Source of the DNA: an uncultured Oxalobacteraceae bacterium
GTDB taxonomy: Bacteria > Pseudomonadota > Gammaproteobacteria > Burkholderiales > Burkholderiaceae
Assembly (NCBI GenBank): GCA_946479705.1
Contig: CAMLHI010000100.1
Coordinates: 1-7,329 of the forward strand
Length of the DNA: 7,329 nucleotides
Direction: 5' to 3'
Part shown: piece by piece, positions 1 to 6,358 of the stretch
How the letters are laid out: each line of letters starts with the position of its first letter
Numbering within the stretch: the stretch's first letter is position 1
Notes under the pieces: model-generated
What the model saw: only the letters and a program-made list of their open reading frames with translations
What the model was told of the DNA's origin: nothing
Database searches by the model: none
Position numbers and translations under genes: made by a program

Positions 1-523
1 CGCGCTCCATCATGCGGGCCACGGTGTAGCGCGAGGCCAGCTGGATCATGCCGCGTGCGCCCAGCGGATCGGACCATTCCGAGTTGTAGCGGATTTCCGT
101 GCGGGCCGGGTCCAGCACCAAGGACGCCTGCTTGAAATAGGTCATCGCGTTGACTTCGATCTGTTCCTTGGTCAGGGGCGGACGGGTGACGTTGCGGCCC
201 GAGGGGTCGCCAATCATGGAGGTAAAGTCGCCGATGAGGAAGATGACCTGGTGGCCGAGGTTTTGTAGCTGGCGCATTTTATTGAGCACCACGGTATGTC
301 CCAGGTGCAAATCGGGGGCGGTCGGGTCCAGGCCCAGCTTGATGCGCAACGGCTGGCCGCTTTGTTCGGAACGCGCCAGCTTTTGCGCGAACTCGCTTTC
401 GATGAGCAGTTCGTCGACCCCGCGTTTGGTGATCGCGAGCGCTTCCAGGACGGCATCCGTCAACGGCAAAGCGGGCGATGGCGGCACGGCCGCGGGCGTC
501 TTGGAGGTGGCGGTAGAGGTCAT
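1..523 (-). CDS. tyrS: Tyrosyl-tRNA synthetase, N-terminal 174 residues (3' end outside window)
   Basis: Tyrosine--tRNA ligase charges tRNA-Tyr with tyrosine in the cytoplasm, using ATP. Read from the ATG at 523 the frame stays open to the window edge. After a low-complexity Ala/Pro/Thr-rich head of about 20 residues, it shows the class I catalytic core: a [16 protein letters not shown] block at about residues 62-77 carrying the HIGH signature as HLGH. This is followed by a [20 protein letters not shown] block at about 92-111 and, near the cut, [20 protein letters not shown]. These match the bacterial TyrRS subtype that has [11 protein letters not shown]. The KMSKS loop and the C-terminal tRNA-binding domain would lie outside the window. 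The start has no clear Shine-Dalgarno sequence, but it agrees with the length expected upstream of the core. The gene is divergent from the M23 peptidase gene, 151 bp away. I could not find a convincing promoter for it. Confidence 0.95.
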   Translation of the reverse strand, partial: MTSTATSKTPAAVPPSPALPLTDAVLEALAITKRGVDELLIESEFAQKLARSEQSGQPLRIKLGLDPTAPDLHLGHTVVLNKMRQLQNLGHQVIFLIGDFTSMIGDPSGRNVTRPPLTKEQIEVNAMTYFKQASLVLDPARTEIRYNSEWSDPLGARGMIQLASRYTVARMMER

Positions 524-575
524 AAGTACTTGATAAGATGCTTGAAATTCGATTGGCCGGGGAAATACGAAATGG

Positions 576-603
576 TTGGCCTATCGCAGGAGTTTGATAT
601 AAT
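576..603 (+). promoter_or_regulatory. Sigma70-type promoter for the M23 peptidase gene (extended -10)
   Basis: A perfect TATAAT at 598-603 is preceded by TG at 595-596, giving an extended -10. A partial -35, TTGGCC at 576-581, lies 16 bp upstream. The predicted start near 610 gives a 5' leader of about 65 nt to the ATG at 675, or about 95 nt to the alternative ATG at 705. The assignment rests on sequence match only. Confidence 0.6.
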
Positions 604-674
604 GCTCGATCCGATCAATCTTGCCGAACGAAAACTAATCAAAACAATAAGAAAAATAGTCGTCCATAGCGCGG

Positions 675-2069
675 ATGTTCAAGCGGCAAATTTTAACTGA
701 TTGCATGAACCCTACAAACAAAATCACAGGCAAACGCTGGTCCAGCCTGCTAGGAACGACGCGAAAGGCGCGCATTATCAGCGCTGGCGCGATCTTTCTT
801 GCAGTGTGCGCATTCGGTGCCGCGGGCGTCGCGCCGCTGGCCCCGGATGCGTCGGACCTGCCGGTCAAATCGATCGCCCAGGATCTGGAACTGCCGAACC
901 TGGCCGAACAGATCGCCGCGCTGCAGCAGGACCAGCAGCAATTCATCCACGAAGAAAGAGTCCGCGCCGGCGACACCCTGTCGGCCCTGTTCAACCGCCT
1001 CGGCGTTGACGATCCGGACGCAGTGCAATTCATCAAGTCCGACAAGATCGCCAAAGGCGTCATGCAGCTCAAGACCGGCAAGCGCGTGCAAGCGCAGACC
1101 GGCGAAAACGGTGAACTGCAGTGGCTGCGCGCCACCGTTGTCGATAAGCTCGACAATCCCGTCAAACAGATTTCGATTACCCGCAAAGGCAACAAGTTCA
1201 TCGCCGACGCCGCTCCCGCCAAGCTGGAACGCCGCGTTGAAATGCGCTCGCGCGAAATTACGTCCTCGCTGTACTCGGCCACCGACGCCACCACCGACGG
1301 CGGCAAGCTGCCCGACAGCGTGGTCGCCCAGATCATCGAGATGTTCTCGACCAGCATCGACTTCCGCTCCGACCTGAAACGCGGCGACCGCTTCAACGTG
1401 GTCTACGAAACCTTCTGGCAAGACGGCGAGATGGTGCGCGCCGGCCGCATCCTGGCGGGCGAATTCGTCAACCGCGGCGTGACTTACCAGTCGGTGTGGT
1501 TCGACGACCCGGCCGGCAAGCAAAGCGGCTACTACACCTTCGACGGCAAGGCGCTCAAGAAAGCCTTCCTCAAGTCGCCGCTGGAATTCTCGCGAATTTC
1601 GTCGGGCTTCTCGATGCGCGTGCACCCGATCTCGGGCGCATGGAAAGCCCACAAGGGTATCGACTTCGCGGCCGCGCAGGGCACCCCGATCCGCGCCTCG
1701 GGCGATGGCGTGGTCGACTTCGCCGGCGTGCAGGGCGGCTACGGCAATTTCGTGGTGCTCAAGCACTGGGCCAACTACACCACCGCCTACGGCCACATGA
1801 TGCGTTTCGCCCCCGGCATCCGCAAGGGCGTCAAGGTCAACCAGGGCGATGTGATCGGCTATGTCGGCACGACCGGCTGGTCGACCGGGCCGCACCTGCA
1901 CTATGAATTCCGGGTCGGCAGCGAAGCCAAGGACCCGACGACCCTGAAGGTGCTCAACAAGGAACCGTTGAACTCGAGCGAAATGGCGCGCTTCCAGGTT
2001 GCCGCCGCCGACATGACGCACCGCTTCGCGCTGCTGCGTCCGACCGGCACCGCGATGGCTGCCCGCTAA
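675..2069 (+). CDS. MepM-like M23 family murein DD-endopeptidase, membrane-anchored
   Basis: This is a predicted zinc metallopeptidase that cleaves peptide cross-links in peptidoglycan, acting in the periplasm. The 464-residue product has a basic N-terminus and one hydrophobic segment at about 33-56 (signal anchor). An OapA/LysM-like and Csd3_N2-like region follows at about 90-290, including RAGDTLSALFNRLG at 97-110. The M23 domain spans about 305-420. Metal and catalytic residues are intact: H326 and D330 in HKGID, H374 in YGHMM, and H407 and H409 in GPHLHYE. The C-terminus after the domain aligns with the tail of E. coli MepM, and the length is close to that family's (about 440). The start is uncertain. 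The ATG at 675 and the one at 705 (residue 11) both lack a clear Shine-Dalgarno sequence; 675 gives the longer basic head. It lies immediately upstream of anmK, another peptidoglycan gene, but a terminator separates them. Confidence 0.9.
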   Translation: MFKRQILTDCMNPTNKITGKRWSSLLGTTRKARIISAGAIFLAVCAFGAAGVAPLAPDASDLPVKSIAQDLELPNLAEQIAALQQDQQQFIHEERVRAGDTLSALFNRLGVDDPDAVQFIKSDKIAKGVMQLKTGKRVQAQTGENGELQWLRATVVDKLDNPVKQISITRKGNKFIADAAPAKLERRVEMRSREITSSLYSATDATTDGGKLPDSVVAQIIEMFSTSIDFRSDLKRGDRFNVVYETFWQDGEMVRAGRILAGEFVNRGVTYQSVWFDDPAGKQSGYYTFDGKALKKAFLKSPLEFSRISSGFSMRVHPISGAWKAHKGIDFAAAQGTPIRASGDGVVDFAGVQGGYGNFVVLKHWANYTTAYGHMMRFAPGIRKGVKVNQGDVIGYVGTTGWSTGPHLHYEFRVGSEAKDPTTLKVLNKEPLNSSEMARFQVAAADMTHRFALLRPTGTAMAAR

Positions 2070-2088
2070 GCCCTCCCGCCTCCCCCAC

Positions 2089-2120
2089 AAACCGCCCCGC
2101 TTCAGGGGCGGTTTGCATTT
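2089..2120 (+). terminator. Intrinsic terminator after the M23 peptidase gene
   Basis: There is a perfect 10-bp stem, AAACCGCCCC (2089-2098) paired with GGGGCGGTTT (2105-2114), with a 6-nt loop GCTTCA. The descending arm ends in TTT followed by GCATTT. It starts 19 bp after the M23 stop codon and ends about 45 bp before anmK, so the two genes are probably separate transcription units or only weakly linked by read-through. Confidence 0.85.
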
Positions 2121-2129
2121 GGGCGCGTG

Positions 2130-2135
2130 TATCAT
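2130..2135 (+). promoter_or_regulatory. Candidate -10 element for anmK
   Basis: TATCAT (5 of 6 to the consensus) lies between the upstream terminator and the anmK start. It would give a leader of roughly 23 nt. No convincing -35 hexamer lies 16-18 bp upstream, since that position is inside the terminator stem. It is offered only because anmK needs a promoter after the terminator. Confidence 0.3.
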
Positions 2136-2164
2136 GACGCTTATCTTCAGCGAGCGAATTTCCC

Positions 2165-3265
2165 ATGACTGCACAATCGACCCTGTATATCGGCCTGATG
2201 TCCGGCACCAGCATGGATGGCGTGGACGGCGTGGTGGCCGACTTCGGCGGCAAGGCCATCCGCACCATCGAAGCGGCCTTCGTGCCCTTCCCCGCCGCGC
2301 TGCGCGAGCAATTGATGGCGCTGCAGGCGTGGGGCGACAATGAAATCGAACGCGAGGCCGTGGCCGCCAATCAGTTGGCCGCGTGCTATGCCGAATGCGT
2401 GGAAGCGCTGCTGCCGCACGCCGACGGCCCGGTGCGTGCCATCGCCGTGCACGGACAAACCATCCGCCACCGGCCCGACCTGGGCTTCACCCGCCAGACC
2501 AATAACCCGGCCCTGCTGGCGGAACTGAGCGGCATCGACGTGATCGCGGACTTCCGCAGCCGCGACATCGCCGCCGGCGGCCAGGGCGCGCCGCTGGTGC
2601 CGGCCTTTCACCAGGCGCAATTCGGCGCAGCCGGGCAGACCCGGGTGGTGGTCAATATCGGCGGCATCGCCAACATCAGCGTGCTGCACGCGGACGGGCG
2701 CGTGGGCGGCTTCGACACCGGGCCGGGCAATGTGCTCATGGATGGCTGGATCGCGCGCCATCTCCAGCAGGACTACGATGCCGATGGCGCCTGGGCCGCC
2801 AGCGGCCAGGTCAACGTGAGCTTATTGCAGGCGCTGCTGGACGAACCCTACTTCAGGATGGCGCCGCCGAAAAGCACCGGACGCGACCTGTTCCATATGG
2901 ACTGGCTCGATGCGCGCCTGAAAGGCTGCCCGGACTTGCCGCCGGAAGACGTGCAAGCCACCCTGACCCACCTGACGGCGCTGACGATCGCGCGCGGCAT
3001 CCACCAGCAGGCCAGCGAAGTGCAGGCCGTGTATGTGTGCGGCGGCGGCGCGTACAACAGCACCCTGTTGCGCGAACTGGCGGCAGCGCTGGGCGGAACG
3101 GCAACGGTGGAATCGACGGCGGCGCTGGGCGTGGCGCCCAACCGGGTGGAAGCGCTGGCTTTCGCGTGGCTGGGTCACCGCTTCAATCAGCGTGAAGCGG
3201 GCAACCTGGCCAGCGTTACCGGGGCGCAGGGCGCCAGGATCCTCGGCGCCCTGTATCCGGCCTGA
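2165..3265 (+). CDS. anmK: Anhydro-N-acetylmuramic acid kinase (AnmK)
   Basis: AnmK cleaves the 1,6-anhydro ring and phosphorylates anhydro-MurNAc to MurNAc-6-phosphate, using ATP, in the cytoplasmic peptidoglycan-recycling pathway. The 366-residue product matches the usual length (E. coli 369). Visible family blocks are the phosphate-binding [12 protein letters not shown] at 10-21, HGQTI at 96-100, [18 protein letters not shown] at 129-146, NIGGIANIS at 164-172, GFDTGPGN at 182-189 with the catalytic Asp at D184, [10 protein letters not shown] at 234-243, and VCGGGAYN at 291-298. All key positions look intact. The chosen ATG follows only a weak purine-rich GCGAGCG, but it starts just before the conserved N-terminal motif, and the other nearby ATG (2134) is out of frame. 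It lies downstream of a murein endopeptidase gene, which fits a shared cell-wall theme, and it converges on erpA with an 18-bp gap. Confidence 0.96.
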   Translation: MTAQSTLYIGLMSGTSMDGVDGVVADFGGKAIRTIEAAFVPFPAALREQLMALQAWGDNEIEREAVAANQLAACYAECVEALLPHADGPVRAIAVHGQTIRHRPDLGFTRQTNNPALLAELSGIDVIADFRSRDIAAGGQGAPLVPAFHQAQFGAAGQTRVVVNIGGIANISVLHADGRVGGFDTGPGNVLMDGWIARHLQQDYDADGAWAASGQVNVSLLQALLDEPYFRMAPPKSTGRDLFHMDWLDARLKGCPDLPPEDVQATLTHLTALTIARGIHQQASEVQAVYVCGGGAYNSTLLRELAAALGGTATVESTAALGVAPNRVEALAFAWLGHRFNQREAGNLASVTGAQGARILGALYPA

Positions 3266-3272
3266 GAGGCCG
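3227..3272. other. Two inverted repeats at the anmK/erpA convergence point
   Basis: The first is a perfect 9-bp inverted repeat, CAGGGCGCC (3227-3235) and GGCGCCCTG (3245-3253), around a 9-nt loop that itself contains the palindrome AGGATCCT. The second is a 6-bp stem, CGGCCT (3258-3263) and AGGCCG (3267-3272), with a GAG loop; it covers the anmK stop codon. No T-run follows either one on either strand, so they are not canonical intrinsic terminators. They could still form 3'-end structures for the two convergent transcripts, or be a by-product of high GC and coding constraints. Confidence 0.3.
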
Positions 3273-3283
3273 AACGGAAGATA

Positions 3284-3655
3284 TCAGGCGGAGAACGAGG
3301 AGCCGCAGCCGCAGGTCGAGGTGGCTTGCGGGTTCTTGATGACGAACTGGGCGCCTTCGAGGTCGTCCTTGTAGTCGATCTCGGCGCCGACCAGGTACTG
3401 GTAGCTCATCGAGTCGATCAGCAGCTGGACGCCGTTCTTGACCATGGTGGTGTCGTCTTCGTTGACGATTTCATCGAAGGTGAAACCGTACTGGAAACCG
3501 GAGCAGCCGCCGCCCTGCACGAACACGCGCAGCTTGAGATCGGGATTGCCTTCTTCTTCGATCAGCTGGGCCACCTTCTGGGCGGCGCTGTCGGTGAAGA
3601 TGATCGGTGCCGGGATGACATCCAGGTTGTCGGTAATTTCCGCTACTGCATTCAT
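3284..3655 (-). CDS. erpA: Iron-sulfur cluster insertion protein ErpA (A-type carrier)
   Basis: ErpA is an A-type Fe-S carrier that receives clusters from the scaffold and delivers them to apo-proteins in the cytoplasm; in E. coli the isoprenoid enzymes IspG/IspH are clients. The product is 123 residues. It carries the three cluster-binding cysteines C51 (in [15 protein letters not shown]), C115 and C117 (in [10 protein letters not shown]). Their spacing of 64 and 2 residues equals that in E. coli ErpA (C42, C106, C108). [11 protein letters not shown] and [12 protein letters not shown] favour ErpA over IscA or SufA. The N-terminal extension of about 9 residues relative to E. coli is unremarkable. 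A good Shine-Dalgarno AGGAG lies at 3662-3666, 6 nt from the ATG. The start codon overlaps the stop of the upstream bactofilin gene in an ATGA, suggesting translational coupling. In E. coli erpA is under IscR control; I did not identify an IscR site here. Confidence 0.95.
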   Translation of the reverse strand: MNAVAEITDNLDVIPAPIIFTDSAAQKVAQLIEEEGNPDLKLRVFVQGGGCSGFQYGFTFDEIVNEDDTTMVKNGVQLLIDSMSYQYLVGAEIDYKDDLEGAQFVIKNPQATSTCGCGSSFSA

Positions 3656-4110
3656 GTGGGACTCCTACTAGGATAACGATTAACCCCATTATAGACTGTT
3701 GGCGCGACTGGTGCTGCGACAGGCGCTTCTGTTGCGGCAATATGAAACACCGGCTCGCCGACCGGCTGGTGCGTCAGCTTGCCCGTCACCATGGCGCCGC
3801 CCTGCATTTCCAGCAGTTTGTAATGGACATCGCCCACAATACGGGCCTTGGGCTGCAATTCAAGTAGTTGTGTGGCGAACACATTGCCGGCGATATAGCC
3901 ATTCACCACCAGGGAGGCGCAATGCACATCGCCTTCGATGCGCGCCTGTTCCGAGACCACCAGCACGCTGTCGCCGCCGTCGCCGCCGAACACATTGCCG
4001 TGCACCTCGCCGTCGATCCGCAGTCCCCCCGTGAAGCAGAGATCGCCCTCGATCCGGGCCGACATACCGATCAGGCTATCCACTTCCGTTTTTGCATTAC
4101 GACCAAACAT
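3652..4110 (-). CDS. Bactofilin (polymer-forming cytoskeletal protein)
   Basis: Bactofilins are small beta-helical proteins that polymerise without nucleotide, often on the inner membrane face, and organise cell-shape or cell-wall enzymes. The 152-residue product has a short head followed by the bactofilin core at about 12-112. That core is built of short hydrophobic-glycine rungs: [20 protein letters not shown] at 17-36, [20 protein letters not shown] at 54-73 and [14 protein letters not shown] at 89-102, ending in GAMVTGKL at 105-112. The C-terminal tail (about 113-152) is Ala/Pro/Val-rich and looks disordered. Its last codons also encode the erpA ribosome binding site and an internal TATAAT. 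The start is supported by GAGGAG at 4119-4124, 8 nt from the ATG. It lies 135 bp downstream of argC and overlaps erpA by 4 bp. Bactofilin genes often neighbour M23 peptidase genes; here one lies about 1.6 kb away on the other strand. Confidence 0.92.
   Translation of the reverse strand: MFGRNAKTEVDSLIGMSARIEGDLCFTGGLRIDGEVHGNVFGGDGGDSVLVVSEQARIEGDVHCASLVVNGYIAGNVFATQLLELQPKARIVGDVHYKLLEMQGGAMVTGKLTHQPVGEPVFHIAATEAPVAAPVAPTVYNGVNRYPSRSPT
3688..3693 (-). promoter_or_regulatory. Possible internal -10 element for erpA
   Basis: A perfect TATAAT (minus strand) lies within the last codons of the bactofilin gene, 32 bp upstream of the erpA ATG, and would give a leader of about 25 nt. No recognisable -35 hexamer lies 16-18 bp upstream. 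It would need an activator, or it may be chance. Confidence 0.3.
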
Positions 4111-4156
4111 GATAGGCGCTCCTCAAAGTGACTCATCAATACGACGTCCCTCCGAC

Positions 4157-4162
4157 AATTTA
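4157..4162 (-). promoter_or_regulatory. Candidate -10 element for the bactofilin-erpA transcript
   Basis: On the minus strand TAAATT (5 of 6 to TATAAT) places the start site near 4149-4150, giving a leader of about 39 nt to the bactofilin ATG. The -35 position reads AAAGTC, far from consensus, which fits an activator-dependent promoter served by the FNR-like box just upstream. Confidence 0.4.
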
Positions 4163-4183
4163 CCGCGCCTCTTCGCCCCGACT

Positions 4184-4197
4184 TTGATCTAGATCGA
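4184..4197. promoter_or_regulatory. FNR/CRP-family box upstream of bactofilin-erpA
   Basis: TTGATCTAGATCGA matches the FNR consensus TTGAT-N4-ATCAA at 9 of 10 defined positions, and its inner 10 bp (4186-4195) are a perfect palindrome. The centre at 4190.5 lies about 40.5-41.5 bp upstream of the start predicted from the -10 at 4157-4162, which is the class II activator spacing. Which family member would bind (FNR, Anr, Dnr or other) cannot be told from the site. Confidence 0.5.
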
Positions 4198-4198
4198 C

Positions 4199-4228
4199 CT
4201 GTCCGGTCGGAACTTGCCGATCGGACAG
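4199..4228. other. Long imperfect inverted repeat downstream of argC
   Basis: CTGTCCGGTCGG (4199-4210) and CCGATCGGACAG (4217-4228) are 12-base arms with one mismatch around a 6-nt loop AACTTG. On the minus strand, the direction of argC transcription, it begins 17 bp after the argC stop and could act as a 3' stem-loop or a weak terminator. The mismatch is A-C in that RNA and no T-run follows. It ends one base from the FNR-like box, so it could also be an operator. Confidence 0.45.
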
Positions 4229-4245
4229 TTGCAATTTTGCTAAAT

Positions 4246-5283
4246 TTAAGGAAGCAAAGCGATCTGCTGCAGTCCCGCGCCCTCGTCCAGGCCGAACATC
4301 AGGTTCATGCACTGCACGGCCTGGCCGGAAGCGCCCTTGACCAGATTGTCCTGCACCACCAGGATGACCAGGGTGTTGCCATTGCCGGGACGGTGCAGCG
4401 CCAGGCGCAGCATGTTGGCGCCCCGGGTGGAACGGGTTTCCGGATGCGAAGCAAAAGGCATCACGTCGACGAAAGGATCGTCCTTGTATTGCTCTTCGTA
4501 CAGCGCCTGCAGGGCTTCATTATCGATGCTGGAGGTCAGGCGCGCGTACAGGGTCGCATGCATGCCGCGGATCATCGGCACCAGGTGCGGGGTGAAAATC
4601 AGGTTCACCGGCAAGCCCGTAAAGCGTTGCAGCTGAGCCACAGTTTCCGGCGTATGGCGGTGGCCGGACACGCCGTAAGCCTTGAAGTTGTCGCTGGACT
4701 CGGAAAACAGGGTGCCGATCTCGGCCTTGCGGCCGGCGCCGGACACGCCCGACTTGGCATCGGCGATCAGCGAACTGGTGTCGACCAGCTTGTTCTTGAG
4801 CAGCGGATAAAAGCCCAGCTGCATGGTGGTCGGATAGCAGCCCGGATTAGCGATCAGGCGCGCCTTCTTGATGTCCTCGCGGTTCAGTTCCGGCAAGCCA
4901 TAGACGGCTTCCTGCAGCAGTTCCGGGCAGCTGTGCTCGATCTTGTACCACTTCTCGAAGGTGGCCTGGTCCTTCAGGCGGAAGTCGGCTGCCAGGTCGA
5001 TCACCTTGACGCCGGCCGCCAGCAGTTCCGGCGCCTGCGCCATGGCCACGCCGTGCGGGGTGGCGAAAAACACCACGTCGCACTGCTTCAGGTCGACCTT
5101 GTCCGGCGCCGAGAACGCCAGGTTCACGCGCCCGCGCAGGGAAGGAAACATATCGGCCACCGGCAAGCCGTCTTCCTTGCGCGAAGTGATCGCGGTCAGC
5201 TGCACATCAGGGTGAACAGCCAACAGCCGCAGCAATTCCACGCCCGTGTAACCCGTACCGCCGACGATGCCAACTTTGATCAT
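4246..5283 (-). CDS. argC: N-acetyl-gamma-glutamyl-phosphate reductase (ArgC)
   Basis: ArgC reduces N-acetyl-glutamyl-5-phosphate to N-acetylglutamate semialdehyde with NADPH, the third step of arginine biosynthesis, in the cytoplasm. The 345-residue product has the Rossmann dinucleotide-binding loop [10 protein letters not shown] at 5-14, FFATPHGVA at 72-80, [10 protein letters not shown] at 96-105, and the active-site IANPGCYPT at 144-152 with catalytic C149. It continues with [10 protein letters not shown] at 178-187, GHRHTPE at 207-213 with the proposed base H208 or H210, and [10 protein letters not shown] at 232-241. It is complete and typical in length for proteobacteria. The start has a Shine-Dalgarno AAGGA at 5290-5294, 6 nt from the ATG. 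It is preceded by its own candidate promoter and separated from rpsI by a terminator, so it is probably not co-transcribed with the ribosomal genes. No other arginine gene is nearby. Confidence 0.96.
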   Translation of the reverse strand: MIKVGIVGGTGYTGVELLRLLAVHPDVQLTAITSRKEDGLPVADMFPSLRGRVNLAFSAPDKVDLKQCDVVFFATPHGVAMAQAPELLAAGVKVIDLAADFRLKDQATFEKWYKIEHSCPELLQEAVYGLPELNREDIKKARLIANPGCYPTTMQLGFYPLLKNKLVDTSSLIADAKSGVSGAGRKAEIGTLFSESSDNFKAYGVSGHRHTPETVAQLQRFTGLPVNLIFTPHLVPMIRGMHATLYARLTSSIDNEALQALYEEQYKDDPFVDVMPFASHPETRSTRGANMLRLALHRPGNGNTLVILVVQDNLVKGASGQAVQCMNLMFGLDEGAGLQQIALLP

Positions 5284-5332
5284 GTGATTTCCTTACTCGA
5301 CATTAAGTGAATGGGCTGCGCCCGAAAGTGCG

Positions 5333-5341
5333 ATTTTAACA
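5333..5341 (-). promoter_or_regulatory. Extended -10 promoter candidate for argC
   Basis: On the minus strand TGTTAAAAT reads as a TGn motif plus TAAAAT (5 of 6), about 50 bp before the argC ATG and downstream of the rpsI terminator. The -35 region at the normal distance (CGGCAG) is poor, which extended -10 promoters tolerate. I see no ArgR box that I could defend. Confidence 0.45.
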
Positions 5342-5419
5342 GTGTGAGCAATTCGCTGCCGGGCGCAGGCACCGATACCGCCCTGTCCCCAGCCGGCAAG
5401 GATTCTGCGCTCGCCCATG

Positions 5420-5457
5420 AAAAAAGCCGCCAGACCTTGCGGACGGCGGCTTTTTTT
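5420..5457. terminator. Bidirectional intrinsic terminator closing the rplM-rpsI operon
   Basis: A perfect 12-bp stem pairs AAAAAAGCCGCC (5420-5431) with GGCGGCTTTTTT (5445-5456) around a 13-nt loop. Because an A-run precedes and a T-run follows, it works in either orientation. On the minus strand it lies about 33 bp after the rpsI stop, ends in a U-run, and should stop rplM-rpsI transcription before argC. Confidence 0.92.
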
Positions 5458-5461
5458 GCAA

Positions 5462-5477
5462 CGGCGCCAAGGCGCCG
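5462..5477. repeat. Short GC palindrome between rpsI and its terminator
   Basis: CGGCGCC and GGCGCCG are perfect 7-base arms around AA, placed between the rpsI stop codon and the terminator hairpin. In the rplM-rpsI transcript it would fold as a small hairpin ahead of the terminator, giving two tandem structures at the 3' end. Confidence 0.5.
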
Positions 5478-5489
5478 CGGGGAAACGAA

Positions 5490-5882
5490 TTAACGCTTCG
5501 AGAATTGCTTTGCGCGACGTGCTTTGCGCAGACCAACTTTTTTACGCTCGACTTCGCGGGCATCGCGGGTGACGAAACCGGCACGTGCCAGGTCGCCCTT
5601 CAATGCTGCGTCGTAGTCGATCAGGGCGCGGGTGATACCGTGGCGAACTGCGCCAGCCTGGCCGGACTCGCCGCCGCCGTGCACGTTCACCTTGATGTCG
5701 AAACGCTCGACGTTGCCGGTCAGTTCCAGCGGCTGACGGATCACCATCAGGCCGGTTTCGCGCGAGAAGTACTCGGCGGCTGGCTTGCCGTTAACGATGA
5801 TTTGGCCAGTGCCAACCTTGATGAACACGCGAGCGACTGCACTCTTGCGACGGCCGGTGCCGTAATTGTAGTTACCGATCAT
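5490..5882 (-). CDS. rpsI: 30S ribosomal protein S9
   Basis: S9 is a small-subunit ribosomal protein in the 30S head whose C-terminal tail reaches toward the P-site tRNA. The product has the standard 130 residues. Family blocks include [14 protein letters not shown] at 7-20, [22 protein letters not shown] at 66-87, and the very basic tail [19 protein letters not shown] ending in the expected SKR. Residues 92-109 also read as typical for S9. The start is secured by TAAGGAG at 5888-5894, 5 nt from the ATG; the TAA in that Shine-Dalgarno sequence is the rplM stop codon. It is the second gene of the rplM-rpsI operon, a pairing conserved across most bacteria, and it is followed by a strong bidirectional terminator. 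Confidence 0.98.
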   Translation of the reverse strand: MIGNYNYGTGRRKSAVARVFIKVGTGQIIVNGKPAAEYFSRETGLMVIRQPLELTGNVERFDIKVNVHGGGESGQAGAVRHGITRALIDYDAALKGDLARAGFVTRDAREVERKKVGLRKARRAKQFSKR

Positions 5883-5891
5883 GTCAGCTCC

Positions 5892-6320
5892 TTAGAGAAC
5901 GAGTGCTTTAGGTTGCTGGGCCGCGTGCGGGTGGGAACCTTCCGCATACACTTTGAGCTTCTTGATCATGGCGTAGCCGAGCGGGCCCTTGGGCAGCATG
6001 CCCTTGACAGCCTTCTCCAGCGCACGGCCAGGAAAACGCTCTTGCATTTTCTTGAAGTTGGTTTCGTAGATACCGCCTGGGTAGCCCGAGTGACGGTAGT
6101 ACGTCTTCTCGGTGGCTTTGGTACCGGTTACGCGCAGCTTGCCGGCGTTAACCACGACGATGTAATCGCCGGTGTCGACGTGAGGAGTGAATTCTGGCTT
6201 GTGTTTGCCGCGCAGTCGGAGTGCCACTTCGCTGGCAACACGTCCGAGGACCAAGTCCGTCGCGTCAACCACGAACCAGTCGCGCTGGACTTCATGTCCT
6301 TTAGCGGAAAAAGTTTTCAT
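5892..6320 (-). CDS. rplM: 50S ribosomal protein L13
   Basis: L13 is an early-assembling large-subunit protein that binds 23S rRNA; in E. coli it is also reported to repress its own operon at the translational level. The product has the standard 142 residues, opening [20 protein letters not shown]. Conserved blocks are [20 protein letters not shown] at 25-44, [15 protein letters not shown] at 45-59, HSGYPGG at 77-83, and [20 protein letters not shown] at 107-126, ending in [11 protein letters not shown] Shine-Dalgarno AGGAAG lies at 6326-6331, 5 nt from the ATG. It is the first gene of the rplM-rpsI operon, with a 9-bp gap to rpsI and the stop codon embedded in the rpsI ribosome binding site. 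It is preceded by a leader of about 94 nt and a well-formed sigma70 promoter, and it is divergent from a hydrolase gene. Confidence 0.98.
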   Translation of the reverse strand: MKTFSAKGHEVQRDWFVVDATDLVLGRVASEVALRLRGKHKPEFTPHVDTGDYIVVVNAGKLRVTGTKATEKTYYRHSGYPGGIYETNFKKMQERFPGRALEKAVKGMLPKGPLGYAMIKKLKVYAEGSHPHAAQQPKALVL

Positions 6321-6358
6321 GTTGACTTCCTAAATCAATAAATCGCTCAAATGGTGGT

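Noticed and set aside
524..674. A promoter for tyrS on the minus strand.
   Set aside because: Several AT-rich hexamers occur, but none pairs with a -35 at 16-18 bp, so no position is defensible.
602..700. A 32-codon upstream reading frame with AGGAG 9 nt before its ATG, overlapping the start of the M23 gene.
   Set aside because: Its ATG and ribosome site overlap the TATAAT of the likely promoter, so a transcript starting near 610 would lack both. It would matter only if a longer upstream transcript exists.
750..2174. A 474-codon open frame on the minus strand opposite the M23 peptidase gene.
   Set aside because: It is a GC-rich antisense shadow. Its composition (Gly, Ala, Val, Arg, His, Asp) is what the complement of a high-GC gene gives, it shows no recognisable domain, and the M23 frame has intact catalytic motifs.
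4237..5310. A 357-codon open frame on the plus strand opposite argC.
   Set aside because: It is antisense to a complete, motif-intact argC and has a His/Gln/Arg-rich shadow composition with no domain.
5505..6341. A 278-codon open frame on the plus strand spanning rpsI and rplM.
   Set aside because: It covers two certain ribosomal-protein genes antisense and crosses their junction. It has no recognisable domain or convincing initiation context.
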